Source: Tribonema minus
Lineage: Eukaryota; Sar; Xanthophyceae; Tribonematales; Tribonemataceae
DNA length: 64,000 nt
Reading direction: 5' to 3'
Assembly: GCA_017506865.1 (NCBI GenBank)
Contig: JAFCMP010000212.1
Span: 186,001 to 250,000, forward strand
The notes below the pieces were generated by a model. The model was not told the DNA's origin. It made no database searches and worked only from the letters and a program-made list of their open reading frames with translations. How positions within the stretch are numbered: the stretch's first letter is position 1; every line of letters begins with the position of its first letter. Of this stretch, positions 1 through 11,937 are shown piece after piece. Position numbers and translations under genes: made by a program.

Positions 1-517
1 GCTATCGCGGTGGGCACGACGCCACGCGTTGCACCTCTTCGCTTGCGACCTTGCTGCTCTGATGCGACGGCCGATTGAGTGCTACTGCTGCACGCTGCGG
101 CTGCTGTTACTGCTGCTGCCACTGTCGCTGACACTGCGCCTCGCCTCGCTCCTTCTTGGTTTTCTGACCATGACCATTGACATTGACCATGGTTTCGGTT
201 TCGAAGTTCAACTTTTGCGCACAGCGGACAGAACAGACAGACAGACAGACTTGAACTTTAAACACCATCCCTTAGTCTCGCACACGAAGTAGAAGGCGTG
301 CGCACGGCGCGCGCTCGCTTGCGCTCGCTCGCCACCGTTGACGCCCGCCGACAAACGAGCCGAGCGCGAGCGCAGTGTCGGCGACAGTGGCAGCAGCAGT
401 AACAGCAGCCGCAGGTGCAGCAGTAGCACTTAATCGGCCGTCGCATCAGAGCAGCAAGGTCGCAAGCGAAGAGGTGCAAAGAGTGGCAGACGTGTCCACC
501 GCGATAGAGCAGCGTGA
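1..517. repeat. Foldback element (long imperfect inverted repeat)
   Basis: Positions 1 to about 150 are the reverse complement of about 366 to 517 with only scattered mismatches and small indels. The two arms share a GCTGCTGTTACTGCTGCTGC-like core. The spacer carries a short (ACAG)n microsatellite near 233-251. The left arm begins at or before the window edge, so the element may be longer. This is the structure of a foldback or MITE-like element. Short reading frames across it are mirror images of each other and are not treated as genes. Confidence 0.85.
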
Positions 518-650
518 GCAGCGGGGCTTGCTGTTAATCGTGCTAGGCGGCCTATGCGAGAGACAACAGCGAAACGTGAGCAACGGTCTGCTGTTGGCCG
601 TGCTAGGCGGTCTGTGCGATAATTACCGAAGCAACGTGAGCAACGTCTGC
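514..650 (+). repeat. 60-62 bp tandem repeat
   Basis: Two full units and a partial third share the blocks GTGAGCARCG, TGCTGTT and CGTGCTAGGCGG. The block TGCTAGGCGG recurs exactly 60 bp apart, at 541 and 601. One plus-strand frame translates the units as 20-residue repeats of the type GLLLxVLGGLC. No start codon or domain argues for a real protein. Confidence 0.7.
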
Positions 651-797
651 GTCGCTAGGCAGGCTGATGCTCGTGCGCGTGAGTCACCACAGCAACGTGA
701 CCAGCGACTTGTTGCAGATGGTGCCAGGGGGGCTGCTCGTAGAGTGAACAATACTTTTTAGGACCAACGCGCAAAATTGACATGAATTTATTGGTGA

Positions 798-1142
798 ATG
801 TCTCACCCGAGGACGCATTCAATCCTGGTGATTTATCACGTGCGGACTCTCAAATTACACATGTGCAGTTGCTATATGGGCTACCAGCTACAGTATGATC
901 ACCCGATCTTCCATGTTGGGCTGCCACCACATGCAAATTTGCTCGAGAGTCCTCAAGTTCTAGGGTTGGCAAATGAGTTCTATGACCGTTTGTATTCCTA
1001 CGAAGTCAAGTTTTGCCACGTGTGTCGTGAAGGTTGGCCGCAGCAGACCTATGACCAGCGCCAGCAAGTCTTGAAGCTATGCACAATTGTTAACAAATTG
1101 AATGCTGTTTTCGTTCATCCTGCAGGGAAATTTCATCTGTAG
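798..1142 (+). CDS. Unrecognised 114-aa reading frame with a CxxC motif
   Basis: An ATG-started frame of 114 codons, rich in aromatic residues, contains FCHVCREGW (C-x2-C followed by a Trp). Cys/Trp patterns of this kind occur in the N-terminal regions of Helitron and other large DNA-transposon proteins in algae and fungi. No helicase or Rep motif is visible nearby, so that link is only a guess. The frame lies between the tandem repeat and the left LTR, and could equally be a remnant or chance. Confidence 0.3.
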   Translation: MSHPRTHSILVIYHVRTLKLHMCSCYMGYQLQYDHPIFHVGLPPHANLLESPQVLGLANEFYDRLYSYEVKFCHVCREGWPQQTYDQRQQVLKLCTIVNKLNAVFVHPAGKFHL

Positions 1143-1813
1143 GTCCATACAATTCCTACCGACAACGCACATCGAGTGCTAGCTGTCATGCCACCAGACT
1201 GAGTCTTCAGCGTTGATGATCATATGGTCCTTGAACCATGTCCCCCTGAACTGTCCGAGCTCACATATTTGCCAGTGGAATGGCTATAGTATACTAGTAG
1301 TATGCATATGCATATGCATATGTATTTGCCTATGGTGTAAATGTATCACCTTTCTGGTGGACAAGTAGGTTATGCAGGGCATGTGACACCGCTGGACAAT
1401 ACCAATACAGTGCAACAGATGGCTCAGTCTCTGCCCCGCCGGGCGCGGCGCCATCAATGATTTTGCATACATGTATGTGTGCCTCGTGATCCTTTGCATC
1501 AATGATTGTGCCGCCGTGGCAATGCATTGCCTGTGCTTGACTGCAATGTCCTGGGTGTTGCATGCTTGCTGAATTGGCACTGGTGGTGCATGACCTACAG
1601 CAAATTCTGCCTGTCAGTGATTGACCGTAGGTTATGACCTCGTGCCCTCCACCCAACACCATTGCTGTCTACACCCTGCAGCATTCACAGCAGCTTGCCC
1701 TGCTCAGATTAGGGTTTTCAATTATGCATGACGCTCGCCGTCGAAGATCATTCTCTTGTAGTTAAGGCAGTGTTCTTCCTTGTGGACACCATGTAGGTCT
1801 CTTGGGTTGGCTT
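1143..1813. other. Spacer with a TATGCA microsatellite
   Basis: No gene supported. A self-complementary run of GCATAT units lies at about 1301-1325. The rest is unremarkable spacer up to the left LTR. Confidence 0.5.
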
Positions 1814-2046
1814 CAGGTCGGCTCCTCTGCTTGTCTTTCTCTCTCAGTCCCAGAGTCAGTGTTAACTTGTTGTGAACCCCTGCCCCAAGTTCAAGCCCAA
1901 GGGCTCCGAACCTTTCAGCACAAGAAGGGTCTCACAGACAGTTCTCAACTGACACTCTGATATGCTGAGCAATGACCGAACATAGGGAGCCTCTCATCAT
2001 ATGCCAGGAAGTATAACATACAGAGTACATGTATCAAACCGTGTCA
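1814..2046 (-). repeat. Left LTR (3' LTR of the minus-strand element)
   Basis: Matches 9263-9532 over its whole length. Shared blocks include CTCCTCTGCTTGTCTTTCTC, the GGGCTCCGAACC block and the terminal AAACCGTGTCA. It is shorter than the right LTR through several small indels. Confidence 0.85.
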
Positions 2047-3800
2047 ACTCCCCCTTAGGGCCCTTCTCGACTTTTCTCTGTCCCCAGAGAAACGCCTTGA
2101 ACCACATGGGATCCATGTTGCACAGCCACATTGGATGTATGTACTTGCATGTTATCACTTCCACCCTCAACCTTCAGCATCCAATGAAAATTCACAACGT
2201 TCTCGGCGTTACTACAAAAAACATTGATCACCAGGTACCATGTGGTATACGTTCGGTTAAAGCATCGAACCACATAGCGTACTAGCACTGCCTCAACAAA
2301 CCCAGTGTTCGTTTTGGTGCTGCATATACATATCTTCTCTGGCCTGCTATGAGCCGCTCTCTCGTCGTAATCAATCAACTCAATCTGATGCGACTCCTTG
2401 TTCTGCTACATCCTTGTCGTCATCACGCTCATCTGCATCATCCTCATAAGATGTGTCTAAACCAGTCAGTGCCAAGCTCTGATGTCAGTGCGCGCTCGCT
2501 GCGAATATGCAAGTAAGCAGCATTAACATCGGCTGTGCATCAAGTCTTAGACCAGGGGTGTCACTCTTGTGCTGCATGCATATGCCATGCAGTTACATAG
2601 TCACATACTAATCGGCGTGCGTGCACATCTTTGCTATTTGAGGCCAGTGAACTTCACAAGCGCTCAAATTCTGCAAGTGAGTGGTGCTCATTTCTGGCGT
2701 ATCCTGCAGTTGCATCAACATGCAGAAGTTCCAAAACCAATGCTCAAACATCTTAGAGTGCAGTGGGCACAGGCCATCGGCGCAACACCATCCCGCGCTT
2801 GAGGTGGCTTGTGGCCAGATGTAGTACTGTGGCACTAGCAACTCATATTGTCCTCAAGACAATGAATACTTGTCTCATCATCAATTGCAAGGCCAGCTTG
2901 CGGTCCCTCTTCTCAGAATGCAGGCTATCTTGACTACGCACCTCCGCTGGGGGCCTCAGTAAAAGCCTCAAGACTGAGCACTGCACAGTAACAGCCTCTT
3001 GCACCATTATTGTCACCTTCAAATTCTGCTAGCTTGGCAGCCATTGCCAATAGCAAGCTAGTAATTTCATATGTGTTGCTCACTGCGAGTTGGTCGAGCC
3101 TGAAGGAATGTCCCTAGTCAGAGCTTGTGACTCAGCCTCTGAACTTAGCAATTTTAACAGTAGTTGCTCGAGATCTCAGTCGTACCTCAGGGTCATCCGT
3201 GTCGTCAGCAAAACTCGCAAATTGTGGCGTTGCCGATGCAAACGGTGAAATCGACCACTGCTCACCAGCATGATCATACTCTCTTGCGAGTCTCGCTCTG
3301 CATTGACTGCAGTCTGAACTGCCCATTGCATTAGAGTTCACAACAACTAAATGTAAAGGCCTGAGCAATGCTGTACGATTATGTTGTACTCCATTGGTCT
3401 CATATTTCATCTCATCATGCTGCAGCTTGCCATATGGTCTTGTAACGTCAACATCAACATCGCATGTTGTGCAATGATGCTGTTCAGCATCTCTCATTAC
3501 TCTTGCAAAGCCAGCAACCATCGCAAAGTTGTTTGTTATATCATCACTGTGGTGGGTTCCCCCATAAGTGTGGTAAAAATTGAGTGCTCAGTGATAGCAC
3601 TAGGATCAAATACTCCAGTGCGGTAGCGCTCTTGGCGTTTTGCATTAAGTTACCCCACTACCACTTCCAATTCCTCCCTCCCATTCACTGTGCGCCTGCG
3701 GCCTGCCGCAGGTGCATTTTCTTTGTCGCTATGTGCTTCTACCGTTTTGAATTGCGTCAGTATGCCACAGCAGGCAGTCTGAGAGGCACCGGTTTACAGC
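2047..3800 (-). other. Interior of the LTR element, no readable gene
   Basis: This is where RNase H and integrase should lie for a minus-strand gypsy element. No H/C zinc finger or D,D-E pattern could be recognised, and all frames are short. Confidence 0.4.
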
Positions 3801-3803
3801 ACT

Positions 3804-3975
3804 TCATCCACTTGAAGTCTTTGTTGAGCACTGTGTCATGGCTGCTTTCAGGGGTTTGCAGGCATTCTGCTCCCACTTTGCCATCTGCATACAGTGTTCT
3901 ATACCGCATCTGCAATCAATGTCGTCAAAACTACTAACGTAAAAGCTAGCTTTTGCGAAGTTACACTTCAGTAAT
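3804..3975 (-). pseudogene. Post-RT segment of gypsy pol
   Basis: The minus-strand frame reads LKCNFAKASFYVSSF followed by DIDCRCG. This resembles the gypsy connection region of the type 'KCxFxxxxVxFLGHxVxxxG', which follows the reverse transcriptase. It lies just downstream, in the minus sense, of the YVDD motif. Confidence 0.5.
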
Positions 3976-4256
3976 TGAAGTAAGCTAATGCAGACTCTCG
4001 GAGCATACCTGGCTTCTGTCAACTCGAATCGTTGACCCTTGCCTTACTGTTTAAACGCACTTCAAGTCTGGGGAGCATCTGTGTTGAGCATTTGCTTGGA
4101 CCTTATCAGGGTCTGGGCGAATGCCTCCTGCTCCTACACAAACTTTGAAGACTCATACAGTCAATCTCATTCTGATACTTCATGCTCTGGCACTTGTGTT
4201 GAGTCTCAGACTGAGTCAGCCTGAGTCACAACAAGTCCAGGATCCCAAATCTTGAC

Positions 4257-4757
4257 AAATGTTTTTAATGTGTGCAATGTTTGCATCCATCATGATTGGT
4301 CAACATATATGAGCACGTCATCAACATATGTATATACACCGTTGTATACGCTCCCAGCATGGAGTAATGGGTACTTGAATCCGGCGCGTGAACTGCGCCG
4401 GCAAGTTTACTACTCTAAACATATCCGATCAGTGATGGTGCCATCTTCAAGTTGTAATGCCACATCCCGCCGTCTGGCGTGCGGTATGCGGATTTTTGAC
4501 TTGTCACACTCTCATAATGGTATCTGATAAGAGCCAGCTGCCATGTCAATCATATGATAGATGTCATGCAACTTGTGCTCTTCATCTGATGCACCGTGTG
4601 TCATCTGTTGCGCAAACCTCTGTAGAATACCCTTGGCTGTCGTACTGTTACGCTTTGTAACAGCGTTCAACAGCCGAACCCATGCAAACCGGATCTTGTC
4701 GACAGGCTTGTCTATATAGTTATAAATAATCAAGACTGGACTGCAGTACATGCCCAT
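4257..4757 (-). pseudogene. Gypsy reverse-transcriptase remnant
   Basis: The minus-strand translation shows YHMIDMAAGSYQIPL, matching the conserved gypsy RT segment with an aspartate in motif A ('xxIDLxxGYxQI'). About 80 codons later it shows VYTYVDDVLIYVD, the catalytic YxDD motif. Several stop codons lie between them, so the frame is dead. A TTCAAGTTG motif sits inside it at 4446-4454. Confidence 0.75.
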
Positions 4758-5753
4758 GGTCCATGGCTATAAGCTCAACTTGCTTGCCAAGTGCGCAAGT
4801 GCATAGCCTTGACATATTCCATGATGCACTCAGCTTCCTTCTCGACCTCGCGTCCTGCGCTTTCAGTAATGCACACCGCATTCCCCGTGTCAACCTCAAA
4901 CTCAGTGAGGTTTTTCATTGTGGGGCTTTTTGCGTCCTGTGCACATCATGATCATTTCAATACTCGTGAAAACCCGCAAATCACATTCATGAAATGCTTT
5001 GCCTACTATGGCCCGCCACCAGGCGCCTTCAAATCATAAACAACCTGTCGCATTGATCGTCTCTCGCGCAGTTCTTATTCTGTGCGCGGCTCTTGCGTGG
5101 TGTAAGTGCGCTCGCTGCTATAGGTCATAGCGGCAGACACACTGGCTGCGCCGTACACGCCGGCAGCTTTTCCTCATGAATTGGTTTAGTGCTTCTTCTG
5201 GGTGCTGATCAGCTGCCACTTGCAAGAGCCATAGCTCAAGCTTGTGAACCTCAGCATCTTCCAACTCAATGATATCCTCATGCAGCGCAGGCCTGGCTTC
5301 ACCTATAGCGGTGATCCTGGCTATTAGTACTAGCTGATGGAACCTCATTAATTGCGCTCATTGGGTTGTGTGAGCCAACCGTGTCAACCGCAGTCATGAC
5401 ATGGCTGCTTTCACCCTGCGCTTCCATAACTTCAACTGGTCTGTGTGGTTGCAACTTGAAGTCACCGCGGAATAGGGTTGGACGCCCTTGAGGACACAAT
5501 GCAACTTCAACATCAATCTCTGGGTGTGAAGGAATCTTTAGCCGGCACACTGCGCGTTGTGGTGCCAGTGATGGGTCACTGGCTGGTACGTCCGCACGTA
5601 TGATGCCAGACATCTTTGCATCACACCAGCCTCCTCACTGCGGAGCTATCCATCATCTGATTCATCTTCAACATGGGGCCCTCAAGTCATGCCCATATGT
5701 CAAGTCCCTGTATTTTAACAAGGTCTTGCACCAGCCAAAGAAGTTGCTGCTCA

Positions 5754-6458
5754 AATTGGTGTGATGGGCAAATTCATCACTTGAACTTGTGCCTCACCAA
5801 CTTCAAACCGCAGTGTCAGGTACACATCCATTGAATTTTTACTTGGGTAACGATTGTCTGCCAGTTCTATCACTACATGTCCTTCAAAGAGTTCAGCTGC
5901 TTCAGTGACTGACATTATGCTGACCTCCGATTCAGGGTCGAGCAATGACAAAGTCCCGCCCTTTAAAAACACTCTTCGCTGCTGCACTCGCGCTTGTAGT
6001 CTGCCAACGCAATTGTTTGCTGGGCGTTCCACGTGGGAGTACAGTACAACCCCTTTGCCTGGCCTGATGGAAGCAGGGTCCTCCGTGGTATGGGGGTCCC
6101 TGGTCACATCATGGCGCATCGCGGCTGCGGCGTTTACACATGAGTTACGCAACTCCTTACGACGAGTCACTTCATGAGGGTTCTCATGAAGTTCCAGTTT
6201 ACCTCCATCAGGGCTCTCTGGTATGGAGATACCTGGCGATGGGTCGCTGACATTGGCTTCGCACTCCAAGTTTAACTTCAAGTTCATCACGGTCATACGC
6301 GAATCTGAATTGACATAGCTCACGGGCCAGTATTCAAGCCTTCTGCACAAATCACATAGGCGAAACTTCGTACTGCCGAGCATCGCCTTGTGCATTGATA
6401 GCAGCAATCCTAGCCTTGATCCACTCATGCTCTTTGGTATACTCTGCCACATGCACAT
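5754..6458 (-). pseudogene. Retropepsin-like (protease) remnant of the LTR element
   Basis: A 235-codon minus-strand frame ends near 5751. Its C-terminal half contains LSLLDPESEVSIMSV, which looks like the active-site loop of an LTR aspartic protease (usually LxDTGSEVSxM). Here the D-T-G triad reads D-P-E, so it would be inactive. The N-terminal half contains CDLCRRLEYWP, perhaps a degenerate zinc knuckle. Adjacent minus-strand frames at 6425-6754 look like its frameshifted upstream continuation (gag or linker), but no gag family is recognisable. Confidence 0.5.
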
Positions 6459-6759
6459 AGACTCCCTGACTCGACACCATCCACTGGGAGAGCGGCGACA
6501 GAGTCATGGTCCAAGCATACACCTTTTGGAAAATAGGTATTTGCCGGGAGATCAAACACGCCAGAGCCCAAGAGCGTTACAGCAAACGTGAAACGCCATT
6601 TGAGGCATGGCAAATTCACAAGCCATAACTTCACGTCCTCAACGGTGGCCTTGACTGGCAAGTCACATGTGAATGTGAACAAGACAGCCATTTCGCGCAA
6701 TGACAGCACTCTCGCTTCATACACTGGGCCAGCATCATTCTGCACATCAGCCATGTAGT

Positions 6760-9262
6760 TTGCAAGATCAACTGGGGGTGTCCTAGGATTCCTTCCACAA
6801 CAAGGCCATGCATGCAGTTGGCATCATACATGCTCTTTGTACCCATCACACGCGATTCAAAAAGAAGCAGTGCTCAGGGCAGCGAGGAACATGACACTCA
6901 GAAACGGGTACTCTAGCTCGCTGAACTGCATTTATCAGCGTGCCAAACACTGTCAGGTTGAAAGCTGCAGTGGCACCCGGGCCTGCTCGTGCCCACACCT
7001 TTGAGCTCCGTATAGACGTCAAAGTCTCAGTTCTCCAGCAACGCAGCTTAGCCCCCCACATGGGCTGCGCCACCACCATCCACTCTCGAGCCGCCTCGAC
7101 CTTGATAAATGGCCCGCTTCAAGTTGCGTAATCTGCACACGGGTGGGCCACCAAAGGTCAGGTCAGGATTCAGTTGAACCAGTGCCTGAGTACTACTTAG
7201 TAACTGAATCACTGCTCAAGGCTTCCCACTGATAACCTGCTGTTGAGCGCTTGCACCAAGGGTGAAGTTTGCCTCACACACGCGGTGACACTTTGTCAAA
7301 TGCACCGTGTATATCCGCCACGAGGCTGTCACACCTGCCTGCTCTCAGGCCCCTTGGTTCAAACTCAGCAGTTCAACTTGAAGTTCTGATGCCACCAAAG
7401 CATCTGAATTCATCTCATCCTTCACGTCTCTCCATGTATCACAGCACCTGCCACCGTATTCACGGCTGTAGGTCGCGTGACTTAGCTAAGGTGCAGTCAA
7501 CAAACCATACGTGTGAGGCATTGAAGCCTACAACGCAACATTGGTAATACTGCTCGTTCGTTCCACAAAGCTGACCAAAATTCACATGTGGGCACGTGTT
7601 GGTGTGCAGCATGTTCCTGTCATGTATAGAATTTGGTTACACTGTACATCAGCATTCAGGGCGCCGCTGAAGCGGTTAGAGCTCTATTCACTGCAATCGA
7701 CTTGTCCTTGCTTCGCGAGGCTAGAGTGCTACAGCGATTCATGGATGGAGCCTTCTGTGGTGAGAAGGTAATCCACTCAGAACACCAAGTCTTCAATGTC
7801 GCTCAAAGTGCGTGTGAGCCCCTATGATGGGAGGTAATCACTGACACTGTGACACTAAAAGCACTCAAACACTTTCACGGTGCGTGCGAGCTCCTATGGT
7901 GGGGAGGTAAGTCACACTCGAGGTGCATGCCGAAGCAATGCGTCCCAACACATACCCGCATGTCAAAACAAAGAACCCAGCCTGCAGGACATATAAACAT
8001 GTTACATGTGTGCGACAGGTACGCAGTGTCATCACACTTCATCACCGTGCCACTTGAGGCATTTGGTACAGACATGGGCTCTTACTGTTAGTGTAGTATG
8101 GCCTCATCGTCCAACCTAACCTCCTTCCTTTTTCAAAAGAGCCCATGTCTGAAAACCAGCACAGAGTTTTGCTGTCAGACTGTGACAGCTCGCCATAAAT
8201 TCCATCAAATTAATCACGCAGGTAGTGAAATTTTGTGTGCTCTGGTGCCCATACATATGCCAGCATGGATCAACACATCAAGACAACCACTTTCACAATA
8301 TGCTGGTTGCCTGCACTCTCGCGTGCCAGCGACCATCTGCACTGGTGGGTTCCCATACTACCACCAAAATGCAGAGCCTGGCCACGCGTGCAAAAAAATA
8401 CGCTAAGGCAGTCTACGAGAGGTCCATGCCCGCATACGTGATAGCACAGTTTAACGTCTCGAATTCTAGCATTGTGTCTAGCCGTTGCTGATTTCACACA
8501 CAATCAACTCTCTCTCTGCATCCTCTCTGATGCCCATCGCTGTCGCTCTGGACCTGGCGACACAAGCAGGCGCCGACACCATCTGCAAGACGACTTTGGG
8601 TACCATAAGTCGATTACACCACGCACGGTGGTGCTGAGAAACAAAGGGGGGGGGTATGGGGTAACCACTCAAGCCCACTCTGCCAACCGCCATGAGGCGC
8701 GCCGACATACAACCTCATCATCTCTATGTCAATGCTAGACAAGGACGCTATGCACAGCATGCCGGGTGTGTGAGCCGCGGCTGGCATGGAACACAAACGC
8801 GACCACTCGAGCGAGGGCTGCTCACACAGCTAAGGCACAGCTGTTAAGTGTCTGCTCGTCGAAATCGGCTGGGAACGACGCAACAGAAGATCTGACGCAA
8901 TCAGCTGGTTTGGCCAGCTTCGTGCCCACATTCCCGCGTGCTGTCTCTCTCTCTTGCTTCATCATATCAGCACGAATGACAACACACGCTAGCGCGTCCG
9001 CATCACGCATGAGCCTACGGTGGACGCATAAGGTGAAGATGAAAATAAAATGAGAGAGTAAACGAGGATGGCGAGTATGTGAAGGCGCGCATGTGTGTGT
9101 AGGCGAGTGCACGATGAATGCAAGCAGTACGCTCTGCAAGCGGCGTGAATCGCAGCTCGGTAGCTCTCGTAAACTAGTAGGAGCGATCCGCTCACGAATG
9201 TGGGGTGGGTAAGGACTGCAGTATGCTCTTGGTTTGCCAGTGAAACGATCAGGGGTTATAGT
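6760..9262 (-). other. 5' interior of the LTR element (gag region expected), unreadable
   Basis: No frame longer than about 100 codons and no zinc knuckle is seen. Two TTCAAGTTG-type motifs occur at 7118 and 7374. A GT-rich block with a G7 run lies near 8645. Confidence 0.4.
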
Positions 9263-9532
9263 TGCAGGTCGGCCTCCTCTGCTTGTCTTTCTCTCTCAGT
9301 CCCAGAGTCAGTGTTGTTGTTGTGAAGTTGTGAACCCCTGCCCCAAGTTAAAGCTTGCAAGCTAGCCCAAGGGCTCCGAACCGTTCAGCACAAGAAGGGT
9401 CTCACAGGGTCTCACAGGCAGTTAACTGACACTCTGATATGCTGAGCAATGCATGTCATGACCGAACATAGGGAGCCTCTCATCATATGTCAGGAAGTAT
9501 AGCATACAGAGTACATATATGAAACCGTGTCA
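9263..9532 (-). repeat. Right LTR (5' LTR of the minus-strand element)
   Basis: Partner of 1814-2046. It contains a 10-bp duplication (GGTCTCACAG twice) and an AGCTTGCAAGCT insertion that the left LTR lacks. It ends in GAAACCGTGTCA like its partner. Confidence 0.85.
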
Positions 9533-9599
9533 TTTCTGCTGCTGTTGCATTTTGCAGCAAGGCTGCCCTTATTGTCTGACAGTGTGAGTCGGTTCAGCG

Positions 9600-11165
9600 T
9601 CGGTCCTCAGAGTCTGCGCAACCATAGGTGATCTTGGAGCCTGATGCTTTGATGACTCAGAGGAGCAGGTTTGTGCAGCAGCCAATGCGGCAGGTGCTGC
9701 ACCAGCAACTGTGGCAGCAGCAACGTGTACACCAGCAGCAGCAACGGCGGGCGGCGCAGCTGCTCCAGCGTGCGCAGCAGCGGCAGCCGTCAATGCAGGC
9801 GCTGCGCGTTCCACACCAGCAATGCTACAAGGCGCAGCAGCAGCAGAGGTGGCGCGCCTGCCCCTTATTCGGACGATCGCCACAGCTGCCGCGTCCCTGC
9901 GTGCAGCAACAGCCTGAGGAGACACGCTGGAACATATGCTGCCAACAGCGCTACTGCAACAGCAGCAGCAGCCACATATGCAGCAGCCGCCGCCGCCAGG
10001 AGGTGGTGGCTCCGGTGCGGACGCTGCTCGCGGTGTACTTGACGTCAGTGCTCTGCAGTTGCAGTGTAGCCTCAGGCGCCTCAATCAGAGTGCGTTTGCA
10101 GATGCCGTCGCTACCGAGCTTGCAGACAAAGTGGAGGCGGACCTGCAACAGCTGCCGCAGGGCACGCAACGCACGCAAGCACTTGCTCGATTCCGGTCGC
10201 AGCGCCACATGCACTCGATCGGCATGGCATTCCTCAATGAGCCCATGTACTCCACCACGGCTTCGTTCGATGGCCTATCCTGGCAGCTGGCCGTCAAACG
10301 CGCCATCGGAGTAGAGGAGCAGACGACAAGCTGTAAGCTGTGCGGGAAGTCGCCGGGCGGCACCCTGCATGCACGGCTGTGTCAAGCGCCACGCGTCAAG
10401 GCGCACGACACCATCGTCCACAATAATGTCAAGAGGGCCACGCAGCGCATCCTGCGGCAATACCTCAAAACAGGACTGGTGGATGAGGACTACACGCCGT
10501 TTCTGGGATCCGCCGGGCCACCGGGGAGTTGCAGGATGGACATCGTGCTGCCTGCCGACGCCTTCCCGGTGACCGGCTACGACGACCCGTCCCGTCAACT
10601 TGAACTACCACTCATGGTGGACGTTACCTGCTTCGAGGCACAGGCGGCGTCGCGGGCGCAGAAGACTGCAGCAGACCCCGAGCGTTGCTGCCACGACCAA
10701 GAGGCCGCCAAAAGCACCCACTATTCTCGTCATTATGATCAGAATTGCTACAAACTTGCCACTTTGGCAGTTGGGTCATTCGGCAGCATCGGGGAGCAGG
10801 GGCGGAAGCTGCTGGAGGCTGTGGCGACGGAGTATCATAATGATGCCAGCAGGATGTCAGTGCCCGGAGGAGCGCGCCCTAAAGCTCTTAAGGGCCGCGC
10901 TTACGCTCGGCACTGTCGGCATCGCTCCACATGGCGTACTCTGGCCGTGTCGTGACACACATGGCAGAATCCAGGGGGGGGGCACATGGAGGAGGGCGTA
11001 GGGGAGGATCCCGAGATGCCATTTGGCGGCGGCGGCATTTCAGTGTTGTCGTTGAGACACTTTCAGACTGTCACATGACATGTAGATTCCGTACACTGTC
11101 AGCAAGCTTCAAGTTAGATGCCAATCATCTGGGCTTTTTCGCGCCTGAGCAAGAATTAATAAAAA
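9600..11165 (+). mobile_element. R2-like non-LTR retrotransposon, 5'-truncated (family 1, copy a)
   Basis: This is the longest family-1 coding copy in the window. From about 9.64 kb it runs through a CAG/GCA-rich (Ala/Gln) linker, a CCHC knuckle and a restriction-like endonuclease region. It then enters a 3' UTR that ends in a short A-run immediately before GTAC (11166-11169). Its 3' end matches the copies at 12.0, 30.9, 33.9 and 40.2 kb. The exact 5' limit is uncertain because the CAG-rich part has no second copy here. Relative to the other copies its 3' UTR carries about 19 extra bases, including TTCAAGTTA at 11108-11116. Confidence 0.8.
9936..10955 (+). pseudogene. C-terminal part of a non-LTR pol: CCHC plus restriction-like endonuclease
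   Basis: The frame contains CKLCGKSPGGTLHARLC (C-x2-C-x9-H-x3-C, an R2/NeSL-type knuckle). RMDIVLP and VDVTC follow, about 30 residues apart, then AAKSTHY; this resembles a PD-(D/E)XK restriction-like nuclease. The order and spacing parallel ORF2 at 60-64 kb: both have 'FGxxGxxxxxLLxAxA' after the nuclease core. The RT domain is missing through 5' truncation. Relative to the 40-kb copy it has a 6-bp in-frame insertion forming CAACTTGAA (10596-10604) and an extra CATAATGAT. It also has a late frameshift that ends the protein early. Confidence 0.75.
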
Positions 11166-11169
11166 GTAC

Positions 11170-11937
11170 TAGTAACAGCAGCTTGTAGGTGTTCCATATG
11201 CACTTGACTGTGCCCAAGTGGGTGGCTAAGGATGAAAGCAATTGAGGCTTGGACTTTTGAAGGCTTGCTGCCTGCTTTGTCCCGCCCGTCGTCTGACACT
11301 GTTGAGTCACTCAGCCACTGCTATGCTGTCGCACCCGATTGTTGGTGATTTTCCGACAATGGTTGTTCCAATCGCCTGTTTGGGTGTAGTGGTGGGGCAG
11401 TTTGTACATGGTGGTCCTCGCAGGCCTCAGACTCCTCCAATGTTGAAACACGGGGCCTCTCGGCACACAGGAGGCCCAGTGGCCAGCAAGAAGACGCCCC
11501 ACCACCGTGACCAGATTCCGTGCAACTTGAAGAAGGCAGGTGACGCTCCCACTTGTCACTGCTCAGCAAGCCCTAAGCTAAGGGTACACGCGATGCTACC
11601 ACACGGTTTTGAAGTTCAAACTGGACACCCCCCATTGTCGACTCGGAGGTACGCAGTGCCACGCAGCAGTCCGAGAGAACAGGAATCACAGCTGGCTAGC
11701 CCCAAACGAAACCACGCTCAGCCTGACGCTTTGCAGATGTTTCCCGTTCAACTTGGCAGTGACTCTCAGACTGCCAGTGGTTGCACGTGAGAAGGGACCA
11801 CTGGCGAACTACCCCTCTTCGGGAGAGCCAATTTGAAAGCAGTTCGTGCTTGCCACGTGAGAGGCTTCTGCACTCCTTGGTGGCGGATCTGCCATCATAC
11901 GATACATAGTGTAGGCGCGCCAAGCAAGCAGCCCCCA
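11170..11937. other. Spacer, no gene seen
   Basis: A 182-codon plus-strand frame (11242-11790) overlaps equally long minus-strand frames and shows no domain. One CAACTTGAA motif lies at 11523-11531. Confidence 0.4.

Larger units (their letters stand above)
1814..9532 (-). mobile_element. Decayed Ty3/gypsy-type LTR retrotransposon
   Basis: Two direct repeats of 233 and 270 bp bound a 7.2 kb interior. In the minus-strand direction the interior gives, in order, a retropepsin-like segment (about 6.0 kb), a reverse-transcriptase segment (4.75-4.26 kb) and the post-RT stretch (about 3.97 kb). That is the order of a gypsy pol gene. No convincing integrase was recovered between 2.1 and 3.8 kb. The frames are broken many times, so the copy is old and inactive. 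In the minus direction the LTRs start with TGACACGG and, in the right copy, end with CA. No clear 5-bp target duplication is visible. Confidence 0.8.

Noticed and set aside
9569..10084. 171-codon minus-strand frame, Ala/Cys-rich, at 9.6-10.1 kb
   Set aside because: It is the antisense shadow of the CAG-rich linker of family-1 copy a; its composition follows directly from CAG/CTG repeats.
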